Assembly (NCBI RefSeq): GCF_008831285.2
Contig: NC_045141.1
Location: 20,642,848-20,706,847, forward strand
From: Nymphaea colorata
Lineage: Eukaryota > Streptophyta > Magnoliopsida > Nymphaeales > Nymphaeaceae
Direction: 5' to 3'
Length of the DNA: 64,000 bases
This document shows, piece by piece, positions 12,901 through 24,646 of the stretch. Each line of letters starts with the position of its first letter. The first letter of the stretch is position 1. The position numbers and the translations under genes were made by a program. Below the pieces are notes generated by a model that saw nothing but the letters and a program-made list of their open reading frames with translations, was not told the origin of the DNA and did no database searches.

Positions 12901-15581
12901 ATTTGGTATGGGTGGATGGTGGTTCCATGCTGGGAACAGTTGACCTGCAAATTGATTGTTATTTGAAGCCTTTTGGGATCACAATGGTTATTTGTTAAGC
13001 ATGATGTTTATTTTTCTGTTAAAACTAGGATACTATATGCAACACCTCATGCGTGAAAATGTCTTGTGAACAGGTGGTGAGTAGAATAAGAAGACCCTCA
13101 ATAATAGGCTTGTTTTAAACTAGTCCCACTGATCACCCTATCAGACTAGTGCTTTAGATAAATAGAAAAGCAAGCTGCTTCAACCCCAGTGACCAGACTG
13201 AGAAGTTTCTGCTGGTTGAGATCTATTCTGTTATCTTGGTTCTCTTCCTTATTCACGCTAGAAGCAACAGGTTATCTGAGAGTTGTTCTTCTTCTACACT
13301 AGGATATTTATGTATGGGTAGATGAGGAGGGGAATATCAAGCTGTATGTCTATGTACTTATTCCACTGCCTACATAAATTGCTAGTGGTCGATTCCTAAG
13401 GTGGAAGTCATGATGTGTGTTGTGATGGAATGTGCTTATGTTACAGTCTATTGACTCTATTCCCTCTCTTTCACAAACTTGTATATGGGTATAGAGTCTA
13501 TAGACAGGTTTGCTGATGTGAAAGAAAAGTAGCTGTTTAGTTTAAACTATTGAAAAATTCAACAATTTTTTTGGAAAATGTCTTTAATAAAATGCCTTAA
13601 TGAAAGAATAACAAAATTTATTTTGTAATAGGATTTGAAAGTATCATACAAACTTCTTGTATCACCATATAATTGCATATTTTTTGCTATTCTATCACTT
13701 TGCTGAACTTCGAAACAAACTTTGTTGAAGAGAGAAGTTTAAAACATGGTTGTTGAAAGCTATTAGAACCTTTCTTTTTACATCCATGTGAAAGATGAGG
13801 ATAAGAGCCTTCTTGCCCTTGGAAAGAGGCCCATTTTCTCCCCTTCCTTCGGTATGGAACCTCCAAAAAAAGAAAAAAGTGGAATAAGAGGAGATTATTC
13901 TCATTTAATAGATAAAGGAAGCTGTGCCTTTCTCAGCAACCCCAAATAAATATCTCCATGTATGTGTGTTTTTTCTGCCTTCTGTTTGCTCTTTACTACA
14001 ACTGCTAGTAGTGATCGGTTGAATTTTGAGCCATTTTTTTACCACCCATAACCAATATGGCACTCAAGGTCTAAGGTTGAGAGAGTGCTGTTGCTTAATT
14101 TGCATCTCAGAAGTGATCAAAATCCCTTGGTTGCCACATGCCCGATAACGTTATTTAAAAAACTGCTAAAATTTGCTCTTGCTTATCTGCCTAATAGCTA
14201 TTGACATGTTCATGCACAGCAGAAGCTTGATCTGAGACTTACGGTTATTTTTCTCAACCTGTGTCCAAGTGTAATCATTTCTCAGGACAGATGAAAAGTT
14301 TGATTGCATTGTTTTGGCAAGTGAATTCCATTTTGATTGGTCTCCTATTTCTGCCTTTGAACTCTTAGTTTTTTTTTGTGGTACTCACATTTCTATAGGT
14401 GAGCCGAATGAGATTTACACAAGACAATGTTGCATGGATCCAGTGCTTTCCTTGTTGTTGTCAGTGTATTACTGCTTATTTGGGGTGGTTCGGCTGGTGG
14501 GTTTGGAAATGTGCAAGCCATTTTCAAACTTTGTTTCTTTGCATCAATGATTTCTTGATAATAGGCTCTGTTTTTCTTCTATGGCGAAGCCCTATGGATG
14601 AGATGACTAGAGGATATTTAGGTCGCGCTTCTTAAGTTCGACATTTTATTAGGATAATTTTACTGCAGTCTCATGTACCAGGCATTTAAAGCTATATAAC
14701 TTGCTGGAGCCATTTGAATAGCTCGTTAGTGTCCAACAGAAGGTGGAGGATGTGTTTCCTTTACCTAGATGGAAATGTTGCATGACTAAGTACTGCAGCA
14801 TGTGCATGTATTTCAAATGGATCAGTAGCTTGAGGTGGATGCAAATCTTAGATGGGCAGTATCTATTGAATGGTTCTTTATTAATTTATTCTTATAGGTA
14901 AGCTTGCATGTTCAATTGTGCTTGAAAATTTGACTGAATAAACTCATGGATCTACTGATCAACCATATGTTGGTATAGTTGTAATTGGTAGAACTGGAAA
15001 AATTACTTAGGTAGATCTGGTCAGGTTCATGCTCTGCATGTTGTGAATTAACCTTAGTTTGCAGTCTGAGATTATAGCTAGATCTGGTAATAACTATGTG
15101 TGTAGGTCCACTTCTAACGTGTCAATCCATATTGATGTTTGTGAATTTACTTTCCCTCTCTTTCATATCTCCTTACCAACAGCCAAATAGCCAATTATTC
15201 TTGGAAGCACCTTTCTTTTGGAAACAAAACCTGCTTCATGTTGTGTAATTTGATAAATCTGAAATGGTTACGTTAGACTGCTGGAGAGATATATTTCAGT
15301 TTCCCAATAACAGAATCTAGTATCACAACGTTTTGTCAAGCTCCAGGAGATATTGCTGTGGGTAGAATTTAGAAATAGCACTTCGTTGTAGAGGACTAGG
15401 GACAATATAGGAACTTTTTGTTAAATAAATTTGCTTCTCAAGCAATAGACTTTTGTAGTTGCACATTTCATTTGGCTGTTGAGAAATCTGAAAACAAAAA
15501 TGCGATAGCTATGGTATTGGTGGTGTAGAAATGTTGGACACCATTTTGTAGCAGTAGTCACCAATTTTTGTGATGCTGCAG
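9912..15581 (+). other. Probable 5.7-kb 5'UTR intron of RMD5
   Basis: The interval is bounded by a donor at 9912 (GTTTGT) and an acceptor at 15580-15581. It is T-rich on the plus strand, as expected of a plant intron in a plus-strand gene. It contains only short chance ORFs. Small structures inside include two copies of CTCTCGTGTACTATG near 12730-12765 and an inverted repeat at 13446-13460 / 13491-13505. Extra untranslated exons cannot be excluded. Confidence 0.4.
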
Positions 15582-15612
15582 AGGATTCACTGTAGAGCTT
15601 GGGCGACACCTT

Positions 15613-16779
15613 ATGGAGCTCAACACTAACACCATCAAGGATGCATTTGACCGTGTTGCTAAGAAACAGAAGCTATCTGCCTCTAAAACCCAAGAAGTAA
15701 TCGATCAGGTGGGTCATGAAATAGTGCAGGCTTTGGAAAATCTGAATTCTACCATGACCACTGATGAAGGTGCAGGCCCTGCTAAGTCCATTCTTGCAGA
15801 CCTGAACAAGAGGTTGACTGAGGTTAGCCCAGCTAGCCAACTTGAGGGTTCACAAAAGGAATTGAATGTTGCACTGGGCAAATATGGGAAGGTCATTGAG
15901 AAGGCCTTCATCCCAGATATTGCCAAGTCATACAGAAATGTTGAGTTTGACATGCAAATTGTTAATCAGATCATTGCGACACACTTTTACAGGCAAGGCC
16001 TGTTTGATCTGGGGGATTGCTTTATAGATGAAGCTGGTGCACCCGACTCATCTGCTCTTAAGGCCCCTTTCCTTGAGATGTATCAAATACTTGAGGAACT
16101 GAAAGCAAAGAACCTTGAGCCAGCTTTAAAGTGGGTATCTGTCCATCATGACCGTCTGTGCCAGACAGGATCCACGCTAGAGCTTAAGCTCCACAGGCTG
16201 CAGTTCGTTGAAATACTCAAGAAGGGAGACAGGAATGAGGCTTTGAAGTATGCTAGGAGCTATCTGGCTCCTTTTGCAGCAGTTCACATGTGTGAGATCC
16301 AGAAATTGATGGCATGCCTCTTGTGGGTGGGTCGCCTAGAGTCTTCCCCTTATGCAGAACTGCTATCATCTCCTCACTGGGAGGAAGTGTCGGCAGAACT
16401 CACTCAGGAGTGCTGCAGATTGCTGGGCCAATCTTATGAAAGTCCATTGTACGTCACTATAGCAGCTGGAACTCAAGGGTTGCCCACACTGCTTAAGCTC
16501 GCAAACGTAATGGCTGCCAAGAAGCAGGAATGGCAGACGATGAAACAGCTGCCTGTTCCGGTGGACTTAGGCAGCGAGTTCCAGTTCCACTCCATCTTCG
16601 TCTGTCCTGTGTCACGCGACCAAGGAAGCGAGGAGAACCCCCCGATGATGTTGCCATGTGGGCATGTACTCTGTAAGCAATCCATATCAAAGCTGTCCAA
16701 GAGCAACACACGGATATTCAAATGCCCATACTGCCCAGTAGAAGCCAACGTGGGGAACTGCAGGCAGTTGTATTTCTGA
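15613..16779 (+). CDS. RMD5: RMD5 homologue, RING subunit of the GID/CTLH E3 ubiquitin ligase
   Basis: The product has 388 residues, the length I recall for plant RMD5 proteins, and is encoded without introns. RMD5 pairs with MAEA/GID9 to form the catalytic RING dimer of the GID/CTLH complex, which ubiquitinates cytosolic and nuclear substrates. In order: coiled N-terminus; LisH at about 108-141; CTLH at about 150-207; CRA at about 208-300; C-terminal degenerate RING with C331, C349, H351, C354, C371 and C374. CPVS at the start of the RING, lacking the second Cys of a canonical RING, is as I recall the family. The end NCRQLYF is also characteristic. The start MELNTNTIKDAFDRV matches the usual N-terminus. 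A 3' splice site 31 nt upstream (15580-15581) implies a 5'UTR intron. The frame is intact and the gene looks functional. Confidence 0.96.
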   Translation: MELNTNTIKDAFDRVAKKQKLSASKTQEVIDQVGHEIVQALENLNSTMTTDEGAGPAKSILADLNKRLTEVSPASQLEGSQKELNVALGKYGKVIEKAFIPDIAKSYRNVEFDMQIVNQIIATHFYRQGLFDLGDCFIDEAGAPDSSALKAPFLEMYQILEELKAKNLEPALKWVSVHHDRLCQTGSTLELKLHRLQFVEILKKGDRNEALKYARSYLAPFAAVHMCEIQKLMACLLWVGRLESSPYAELLSSPHWEEVSAELTQECCRLLGQSYESPLYVTIAAGTQGLPTLLKLANVMAAKKQEWQTMKQLPVPVDLGSEFQFHSIFVCPVSRDQGSEENPPMMLPCGHVLCKQSISKLSKSNTRIFKCPYCPVEANVGNCRQLYF

Positions 16780-17600
16780 TGAATGCAGCTTCAAATGTAC
16801 TTACTGGTAGGCGAAAGGAAACTGTTTGTTGTTGGTTGCTGCATATGCAGTTGCATTATGTTGTGTAAATACAAAATTCTTCTTTCTCACTGATACCAAC
16901 AAAATCTGCCTGGTTCCAACGCTAAAAATTTGATGCTATGTTTAGAAACAACTTGTGCATTTGGTGGCACCTGTTGCACGTGAAACGCCTTGGGCAATTG
17001 AGAATCTCAGGGGAGAAATGAATCGCTTCTCACGAGGCTCGTTCTATCGTTCTTAGTAAATCGCCTGCCCTTGTGCATTGAGCGCCCATGAGAGAGAGGG
17101 AGAGAAAGAGAGGGAGAGAGAGAGAGAGATTGGACGAGACCACAAGACTTCGAGAAAAAGAATTTAGGTTTCTAGAATGCATGCTCTTGATATATGCATA
17201 CTTTACAAATGCCATGTTGTTATTTTTATAAAATATACACATTATGTTTAGTATTTGATTGTTAGATTTAGAAATAACATTTATGAAAACAAAAATGAAA
17301 CTTGGTCTTCTTGAAATATCGTCTTCATTTTTACCATATGCATTTTCATGTACGAGACGAGTATGAACAATTCATACGACTATTGAAAAAGGAGAAAAGA
17401 GCTTCCACAAAATTGATTATTTAATTCGCATCTGCATGAAATTTGTCGAATCAAGAGGATGAGAGGGTGAGATAACGGGCGTTAGTGGACTGAACTTCGG
17501 CCTTGTACTGATTATCTCTGCCGGCGCTATTTGGCTTTGGCTTGGAAGTTCAGCAGCGAGCTCTTGCTCCTCTGCCAGTGTAGAGGCTTTTGCCGGGATT
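16780..17600. other. RMD5 3' flank and intergenic DNA with GA repeat
   Basis: The first couple of hundred bases are probably the RMD5 3'UTR. A GA-rich microsatellite lies at about 17090-17130. Nothing else is recognised. Confidence 0.5.
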
Positions 17601-17612
17601 CTGGAGAGGGCC

Positions 17613-18131
17613 ATGGAGAGGTCGGTCGGCGGGACGGAGTACAGCTGGTGCAGGACAGTCGCCAGCTGCACCGGCATCACCGTCCTGACGATCCTCCTCT
17701 CCCGCCCGCCGGAGCCCGCGGCTCTCGAGAAGGCCCTCCGCCCGATCCAATGGCGCCACCCCCTCCTCCGCGCCAGGCTCCAGTGGGGGGACCGCAGCCC
17801 CTGCCTCTCCCTCTCCCCCGAGCCGTACCTCTCCTTGGAGGTCGTGGACTCATCCGAGACCTCGGCCGTTCTCCGGATTAATAAGAAGCCGGTGTTCTAT
17901 AAGTTTGCAGAATCTTTATGTCTCTCCAGCAATAAAACTGGAACATTCACAAAAAATGGCATCCGTAGGCTGGATGGACTATTGCCTAGTATCAGCAGGG
18001 GATCGAAATTTCTATTCACCGTTCATCTTAACATGGTCTTAGGATGGACGGATGCGATACCATCAATCTCCTCTCAAAATCACGTTCAGATGTATCGCGA
18101 CTGGAGGAACAGCAGCATCGTCGCTGCCTAA
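17613..18131 (+). pseudogene. Truncated condensation-domain acyltransferase-like gene
   Basis: The first 90 or so residues of this 172-residue frame (to about 17880) resemble the N-terminus of a plant family of condensation/alcohol-acetyltransferase-like proteins (At3g52610-like). Diagnostic parts are VGGTEYSWCRTV, GITVLTILLSRPPEP and HPLLRARL. Family members are several hundred residues long and carry an HxxxD catalytic motif further on. Here the similarity stops near SSETSAVLRIN; the remainder is lysine/serine-rich sequence that I do not recognise, with no HxxxD. The 5' part is strikingly GC-rich compared with what follows, which suggests a break or insertion after about 17880. It is most likely a decayed gene fragment; a short expressed protein is possible but less likely. 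Confidence 0.5.
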
Positions 18132-19189
18132 TGATCCCCTGTAGATTTATTATCTGTTGCCGATTTATCTGCAACTGTGGCCTCACGTGAGGAAGAGGAT
18201 CGGTGTGATGTGTAAATGACTTGGTATTTTCATGCTATTATTTGTCCAAGTCAAGCAGATCGCGACCAGACCACCACGTATAATGAGGGTGGGCTATTAT
18301 TTCTCAACTTTGAATGGAGTCGCAGTCACTCGGTGCTTTTAGTTAACAATGTAAGCTGTTCACTAACTATTTTAATTACAAGGCTGATCATGACCCTCAG
18401 TTTATATAGAGGGGGAAAAAAAAATCATTTACCTAGTCTAGTTCATGTCTTTGGGTGGTGTGCAAGGAACCGACGTAATCAGAATTTGCCAGAATCTATC
18501 AGCCAATCCAAGAGTTGACAAGAGAGGGAGAGAGAGAGAGAGAGAGAGGCTTCATAGTCTTAGGATTCCCGTCAGAACTCTATTATTGTGGTAAGAAGTT
18601 GCAATGGCGTCTTGATTCATACAGTTTTGGCATTCAAAAAGGAAATCTAATTTAACATTGAGAACCATTTAATTGTAATCAGGTTTCCCAACTATTTTCG
18701 AGGCGCCCACATGACATAAGTACTCCGGAAAGCTTGGTTTTGAATTAGCGTTTATGATCATGAGATTCCCAGACAATGACCCATTAAAAGCTGGGCCCGT
18801 TGGCAAGAAATTGAAGAGGAACGGCTCCTTTCAAAGCGTCCGTTGGCGATCGACTGAAACGGATAGCCCAGCAATTTCAGGCCCTCGTCCACCAACTGAC
18901 AATATTGATGGCGACGACGATGGACGGAGACACAAGACTTGTTCTTTTCCTTTCATTTTTCAAACAATCTAGTCTCTTTCAAAATAATCTTTGAGAGAAT
19001 CTCTCACTTGTGGGCCGGAATTGTCAGTTCTATTACCTTTTCTTTCAATTACAATGTGATAAGTAATGTGTGCATGGGTGTATCAAGTACTACAAGACCC
19101 ACCAAGCACTACATTTTTATACAAAAGTACTCGATCAGGCTACTTGATTCCAGTGCTCAATCCTATCTGAAGTAAATGTAGTCTTATGC
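18132..19189. other. Intergenic region
   Basis: AT-rich sequence with a GA microsatellite at about 18521-18549. No coding exon is recognised. The segment just before 19190 is the 3' flank of the dioxygenase gene on the minus strand. Confidence 0.5.
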
Positions 19190-22100
19190 CTAAGAGACGA
19201 GCTTTCTTGACTCGAGAAAGTTTTTGGACTTGGCTTCACAAGAGTTGAGGTAGTTGAGAAAGGTAGAGAAGTCGGTGTCCTTGAACATCCGAGGATGCTG
19301 CTCATCAACCAACTCCGGAGCCGGCCGGACCGCGCTCGAGAACGGCAGGCTATGAAGGGAGGCCGCCGAGATGCGGGACATACTTGAGTTCACGACCACC
19401 CGGTGCAGTACGCTCTTGTACTTGCCATTGCTGAAGATCTGCCAATATAAAGTTCGAATTCACCTTCACCAAACACGTTGACAGTCGAACACAAGCACAC
19501 ACTATATATAATACAAAAAAAAAAATTCAAATGTAAAAGGATTGATATAAGTGAACTATCCCTAGTACTCCAAACTGTGCTCACTGTGTCTATGTATTCG
19601 ACGAGCACATAGACCCACATAAATTAAGTTGCTAAGAATCAGTTGATCCTACCAAAGAATTTCTAGCTCGTCTGCTGGTCTATTCCCTTTTAAACCATGA
19701 CACTCATGAGGTAGAGTAGCCACTAGCCACATCTTGAATAGACTGTGGAAATCATACTATCTTCTTCGCTCTTAATTAAAGCCAGTGATTTGTAAAAACA
19801 ATTCCGAGTTTGTACTAGAATTGCATCGTACGCTACGTTTGCACTCATTTAAGAAACGAATACATCCTTTTCAATCAAATGCAAGACAAGTGCACTGGCC
19901 TTAGATACTCAGCGTTAGTAAAGTACTTGAAGACTAAAAAAAAGTATTGTTCCAAAGATTGAGACAGATTGATGGAACACTAGTAATGCATTATTCCAAT
20001 CTTGGATAATTAAATGCATATGGATGTCGAGCTTAATTTTGCAATGGGAAATGTACATGCCCTGTTAGTCCAGCAACCATAGTACAAAGAAAATGAATGA
20101 TCGTGTCACATGGTCTCCATAATACATTTGCAGAATACATGAATGATAACCTTCTCGTTTGGCATTGTTAAAAGTATTCACTGGATGACCGAATTTACAG
20201 TTTAAACGAACATGTTCATTTAACATCATAAGCAGTTTTGAATGGCGAAAAGGCTTTTTGTTTTTAAAGATTTGCAGGATGACCGATAGCTAATGCTTTA
20301 GAAATCACAAACAAATAAAAAGGTAATGGCTTGTTTTAGAAAAATTAAGACTCTTTGGTAATATTGGCAAATGTAGGATGTGTTTAAAATTCCTAAGACT
20401 TTCAATTTCTAATAAGGATTTGGAACCTCATGTTTGAAAGGTACAAGGATTACATCCTAGATTTGAAACTTTGCATCTTGAAATTTATAGACCTCAAGTC
20501 TTCTCTATAGCCATAGTCACCATTTATCTACTCCTTTTTTACATGTTTTCTTTTAGCTTTTCTTTACCTTTTTAACATTGTATTACCTCAACATGCGAGG
20601 GGTAATTGAGTTTTTTTTTTTCTGTTTAAAGGTACTTTTACCCTTGTCCAAAACAGTTTACTTTTTCAAATTTTGCTTTCTAGCGTCTAATACTAAAAAT
20701 TGAATCTGTTCTTTCGAAGGTTAATCTGATGGGCAACGTGATATTGAACGGAAAAAAGGTGAAGTCTGGAAGCAGGAGAAGAGGGTTACCTCTAAATGGT
20801 CACCAACATTAACGACGAAGGAGCCTTTAAAGGGCTGGACGTCTACCCATCTGCCCTGCTGCTGCACTTGGAGGCCAGCGACGCCGTCTTGCAGCAGGAG
20901 AGTAAGAAAGCCGTAGTCGGAGTGAGGCGGCATCCCTAGCGTCAGCTCCGGCTGCGGGCAGCTGGGGTAGCAGTTCATGACCAGGAGCTGACTTCCCTCC
21001 TGCAGCTCTCTCATGATCTCTCCCCACGAAGAAGATGACGACGACGGAGATATTCCTAAACTCTCTACGATGCTGCCCGCCAATTTAAGAAACAAGCTTC
21101 TCGTGTGCTTCGCGTATGATCCCACAGCCTCCCTGCATCACGTGTAGGCAGAAAACATTGGCAAACGAAAGACAAACTGAAAGCACTGTAGATTGATTCT
21201 TTCAACTTTTTTTGACTTTTTTTTTTTTTGCTTTGTTGTTGTTGTTGAAGTGTTAATTATTTCAGCTGGCCCATGCTTCTGTTTCCAGGCCCACGGCCGA
21301 TTGATCGAGGACGCTTCTTTTTTGTTTTGCCGTGGCTCTGTGGTGCTCTGCGTTTTCTGAAAACGCTGGCTGCAGTGAATACGTGACCTGCATTTATGGC
21401 CGGCGCGGCCTCATTGTACAAGAGTTAGGCGCCTAGGGCCTACCCACAGATTGTCAATGCGGACCGACCTGCTCTGCCTTTTGATATTCCGCTTGATCCA
21501 TTTTACTTGCCGACAAATATCTTACAATATAAATAAGTAAATGAATAGTGAGAAGTCCACAAGAAGACAGATGTACTGACTACTCGGTTGTTTAGGTTGC
21601 TCTAACAGTGACGAATCTTGTACGCATAAAGTGGGGGATTATAGTGACATTTGATAGAGAAGTCTCAGAGGAAAGAATGGGACGGAAACTTCTCCCGAAT
21701 GAAAACCTGATTTGTTTAAGCCATTTACTATCTGCACTTCACAAGGAGATCTTGGGATAGGAGTAGGACTTCTAATCCACAGCGAATTGGAAGGGCGTGT
21801 AATGTTAGGAACAACACAATAAACACTCTTCTCGCACTTTCAAGAAGGGGTTAGAAGCAACAAGACAATGATTTACGTGGTTCAGAGCAACAATCTCCTA
21901 CATCCACGGTCACACAGATCACTTGTATTCTCTCTCTCTATGAACACACAGAACAGACACTCACAAGCGGCGGCCATCCTCAAAACATAAGGATTAGGGC
22001 AAACCCGTATTTGTACAAAATGACATATATGCCCTTACATACAGCGGTATTACATATGAGTGTCCAGTATGAATCAACTTCCATACACCAACATGTAAAT

Positions 22101-23026
22101 CTCTTTCCAGAAAAGCTAGACGCTTTGAAGAGATTTATAATTAGGAAGTTAATGTGAAATATTGATTGCCACTTGCCAAGATCTGCTGCGTCATACTAAA
22201 CCTGATCAAATTAAAGGATTTTCTGCATACAAGACCTGTCGGGCACCCATTTGATGTGGTTTTACATGTTACTTTTTACTCAATTTAGCTTTGCAACAGA
22301 ACTTTGTAATTGATTTAGTAAAAGAAAATTATTAAGACTTAAGTGTGTTTGTTAGCCTAAGTCCATGTGACAACTAGTACAGAAGTCGAAAGCTTAAATT
22401 ATGAACAGAAGAGAACACCATGATCCTTTCTTCTGCCGACAACTGTTCTAATCAAAATGGTGCACATTTTAAGAAGACCTCTTCCTGTATGTGCGTGTAT
22501 ATGACGTACCCATGCGCATGTGCATGTGCATGACGGTAACACAGTGAACAACTCAGATGCAATCTGAGCAAGCTGAATACCTAATGCCGTCAACTAGGTG
22601 CAGAGCTAGAAAATTCTAGTTAATGGGCACTAGGTATAATATTTTAAATGTTTAATAGGCACCAATGTATAAATGAGAAAAATTGCTTACAAATATCAAT
22701 ATACATATATATAAAAAGAAGTTTCTTTTGTATCCATGTGGACAATTGCCCACATGTAGCCTACCTCTGCCTCCACACCTTCCACCCCACAATCTTGGAA
22801 ACACAGTTTCAAGTGCACCGGCCCCTCTCTATCTCTTTCTTTTGTGTGTGTGTACATAATACTACATATACATGTTCAGTTAAGATGATTGACCTTACAC
22901 AGTGAATCTGAGGGCAAAAAAAAACAGCATAATCCGGTAAATTAAAGGTACGAATTATTAATGAGCCAGATCTGGCAGGAAGATTTTGTCATTTTTGGCT
23001 TCAACGAATCCAATTTGAACTCAACT

Positions 23027-23082
<56 letters not shown>

Positions 23083-23757
23083 GGAAGATTTTGTCATTTT
23101 TGGCTTCAACGAATCCAATTTGAACTCAACTTCCGATATATAAATATACATATATATCCAATCCAACTCTTTAACTTACTTTTCTAGTGCATGACTTACC
23201 TTAAATCAATTGGGGAACAAGGCCAGAAAGGCAAGTACTGACGCAAGGGATGGCAGCCAAGCTTGAGAAAGTCTCTCCAGCAATACACTCCATCGCTCCT
23301 TTGGTTAAAGCTCGTGCCATACCTTACTGGTGTTGTTATTTCTGATGTCATGTACCTCGACCTCTCGCTGAAGGGCAGCTCGAAAAATCGCCGGGACACA
23401 TCAATCATGGCCCCTATCAGTTCGTCCGGGATCCCATGGTTAATCAGCTGCATGTAATGGTGCAACAAAAGTGCGTACACGGTTGCAGTTAGAGACAAAA
23501 AAGTTCAATTTGCATCATTCAAAGATATATTATACGTTCATGTACTTTCAATGGAATTATGGAGTATTTTGAATTCAAACATAGGAATTTGAAGAGGTCT
23601 CTATATTCCAAGACTTTCATATATGCCTCTCGATTGCCAACAGAGGAAGTCACTCTCATTAAGAAAATGAGAAAAGCTGACAAAATGAACGGAAACCTTG
23701 GGAAAGACATGAAAATGTAATTCTGATGATATAAAAAACTGATCTCATTTTGTTGTG

Positions 23758-23793
<36 letters not shown>

Positions 23794-24568
23794 GAAGGTG
23801 GTGTATCGAATAGTTACCAAATAAGGTTAACATTTACTCATGTTCACTTTATAACCTCACAAGTCACAAGAGGGTGAAAATGTTTCTTTTCATAAGAGCC
23901 CAAGCTTAATATTGACCCAAGTTTTTAGGGTAAACAGTAAGTAGGAATGCAAAAATAAAAAATGTCAAAATTTTCTGCCCCAACATAAGTATACCCAAGA
24001 AAATTTTCATTGTATTTCTTTTCACCCTGTTGTCTTTTAACCCGCCCATGCAAACACCCCAAAGAATTAGCAAGCAAGCAAGGAAAGCCCCGGCCAGCAG
24101 ATGAATAGTCATGTGTTAAAATCCCATTTTGGCCTTTCGCAGGACTGTGCTGCAATATCGAGCTGGCTCGGGTAAAAGCATGTGTATACTCCTGAAGATC
24201 AAAGCGCTTTCACCTCAGGATTTCACACCATTGAGGTCTTCAACCCAAAAGTACTAGCCACCTCTAACATGGCAGCAGTCTGCGGCAAGAAGTATCGTCC
24301 CCGAACAGTAGACAGAAGGTAAATGTGTTTGAAGAATATATCAGCAATAGTGGCAGCCGTCTATCTATCCAAGGCTAAGGGAGCGCGTAATTTTCTAAAA
24401 GGAACAGAAAAGAAGTGACACTGAAAAGCACACCTCAGAATCGAGATCTGAATGGGACCTACGCATCTCCCGTGAAGTGAGAGCATTGGATATGGAACAA
24501 TCACGGTTGTTGGAAGGTGAATGGATGAGTCAAATACTCCCATCAATCTTTTTTTTTTCCTCTTTCTT

Positions 24569-24646
<78 letters not shown>

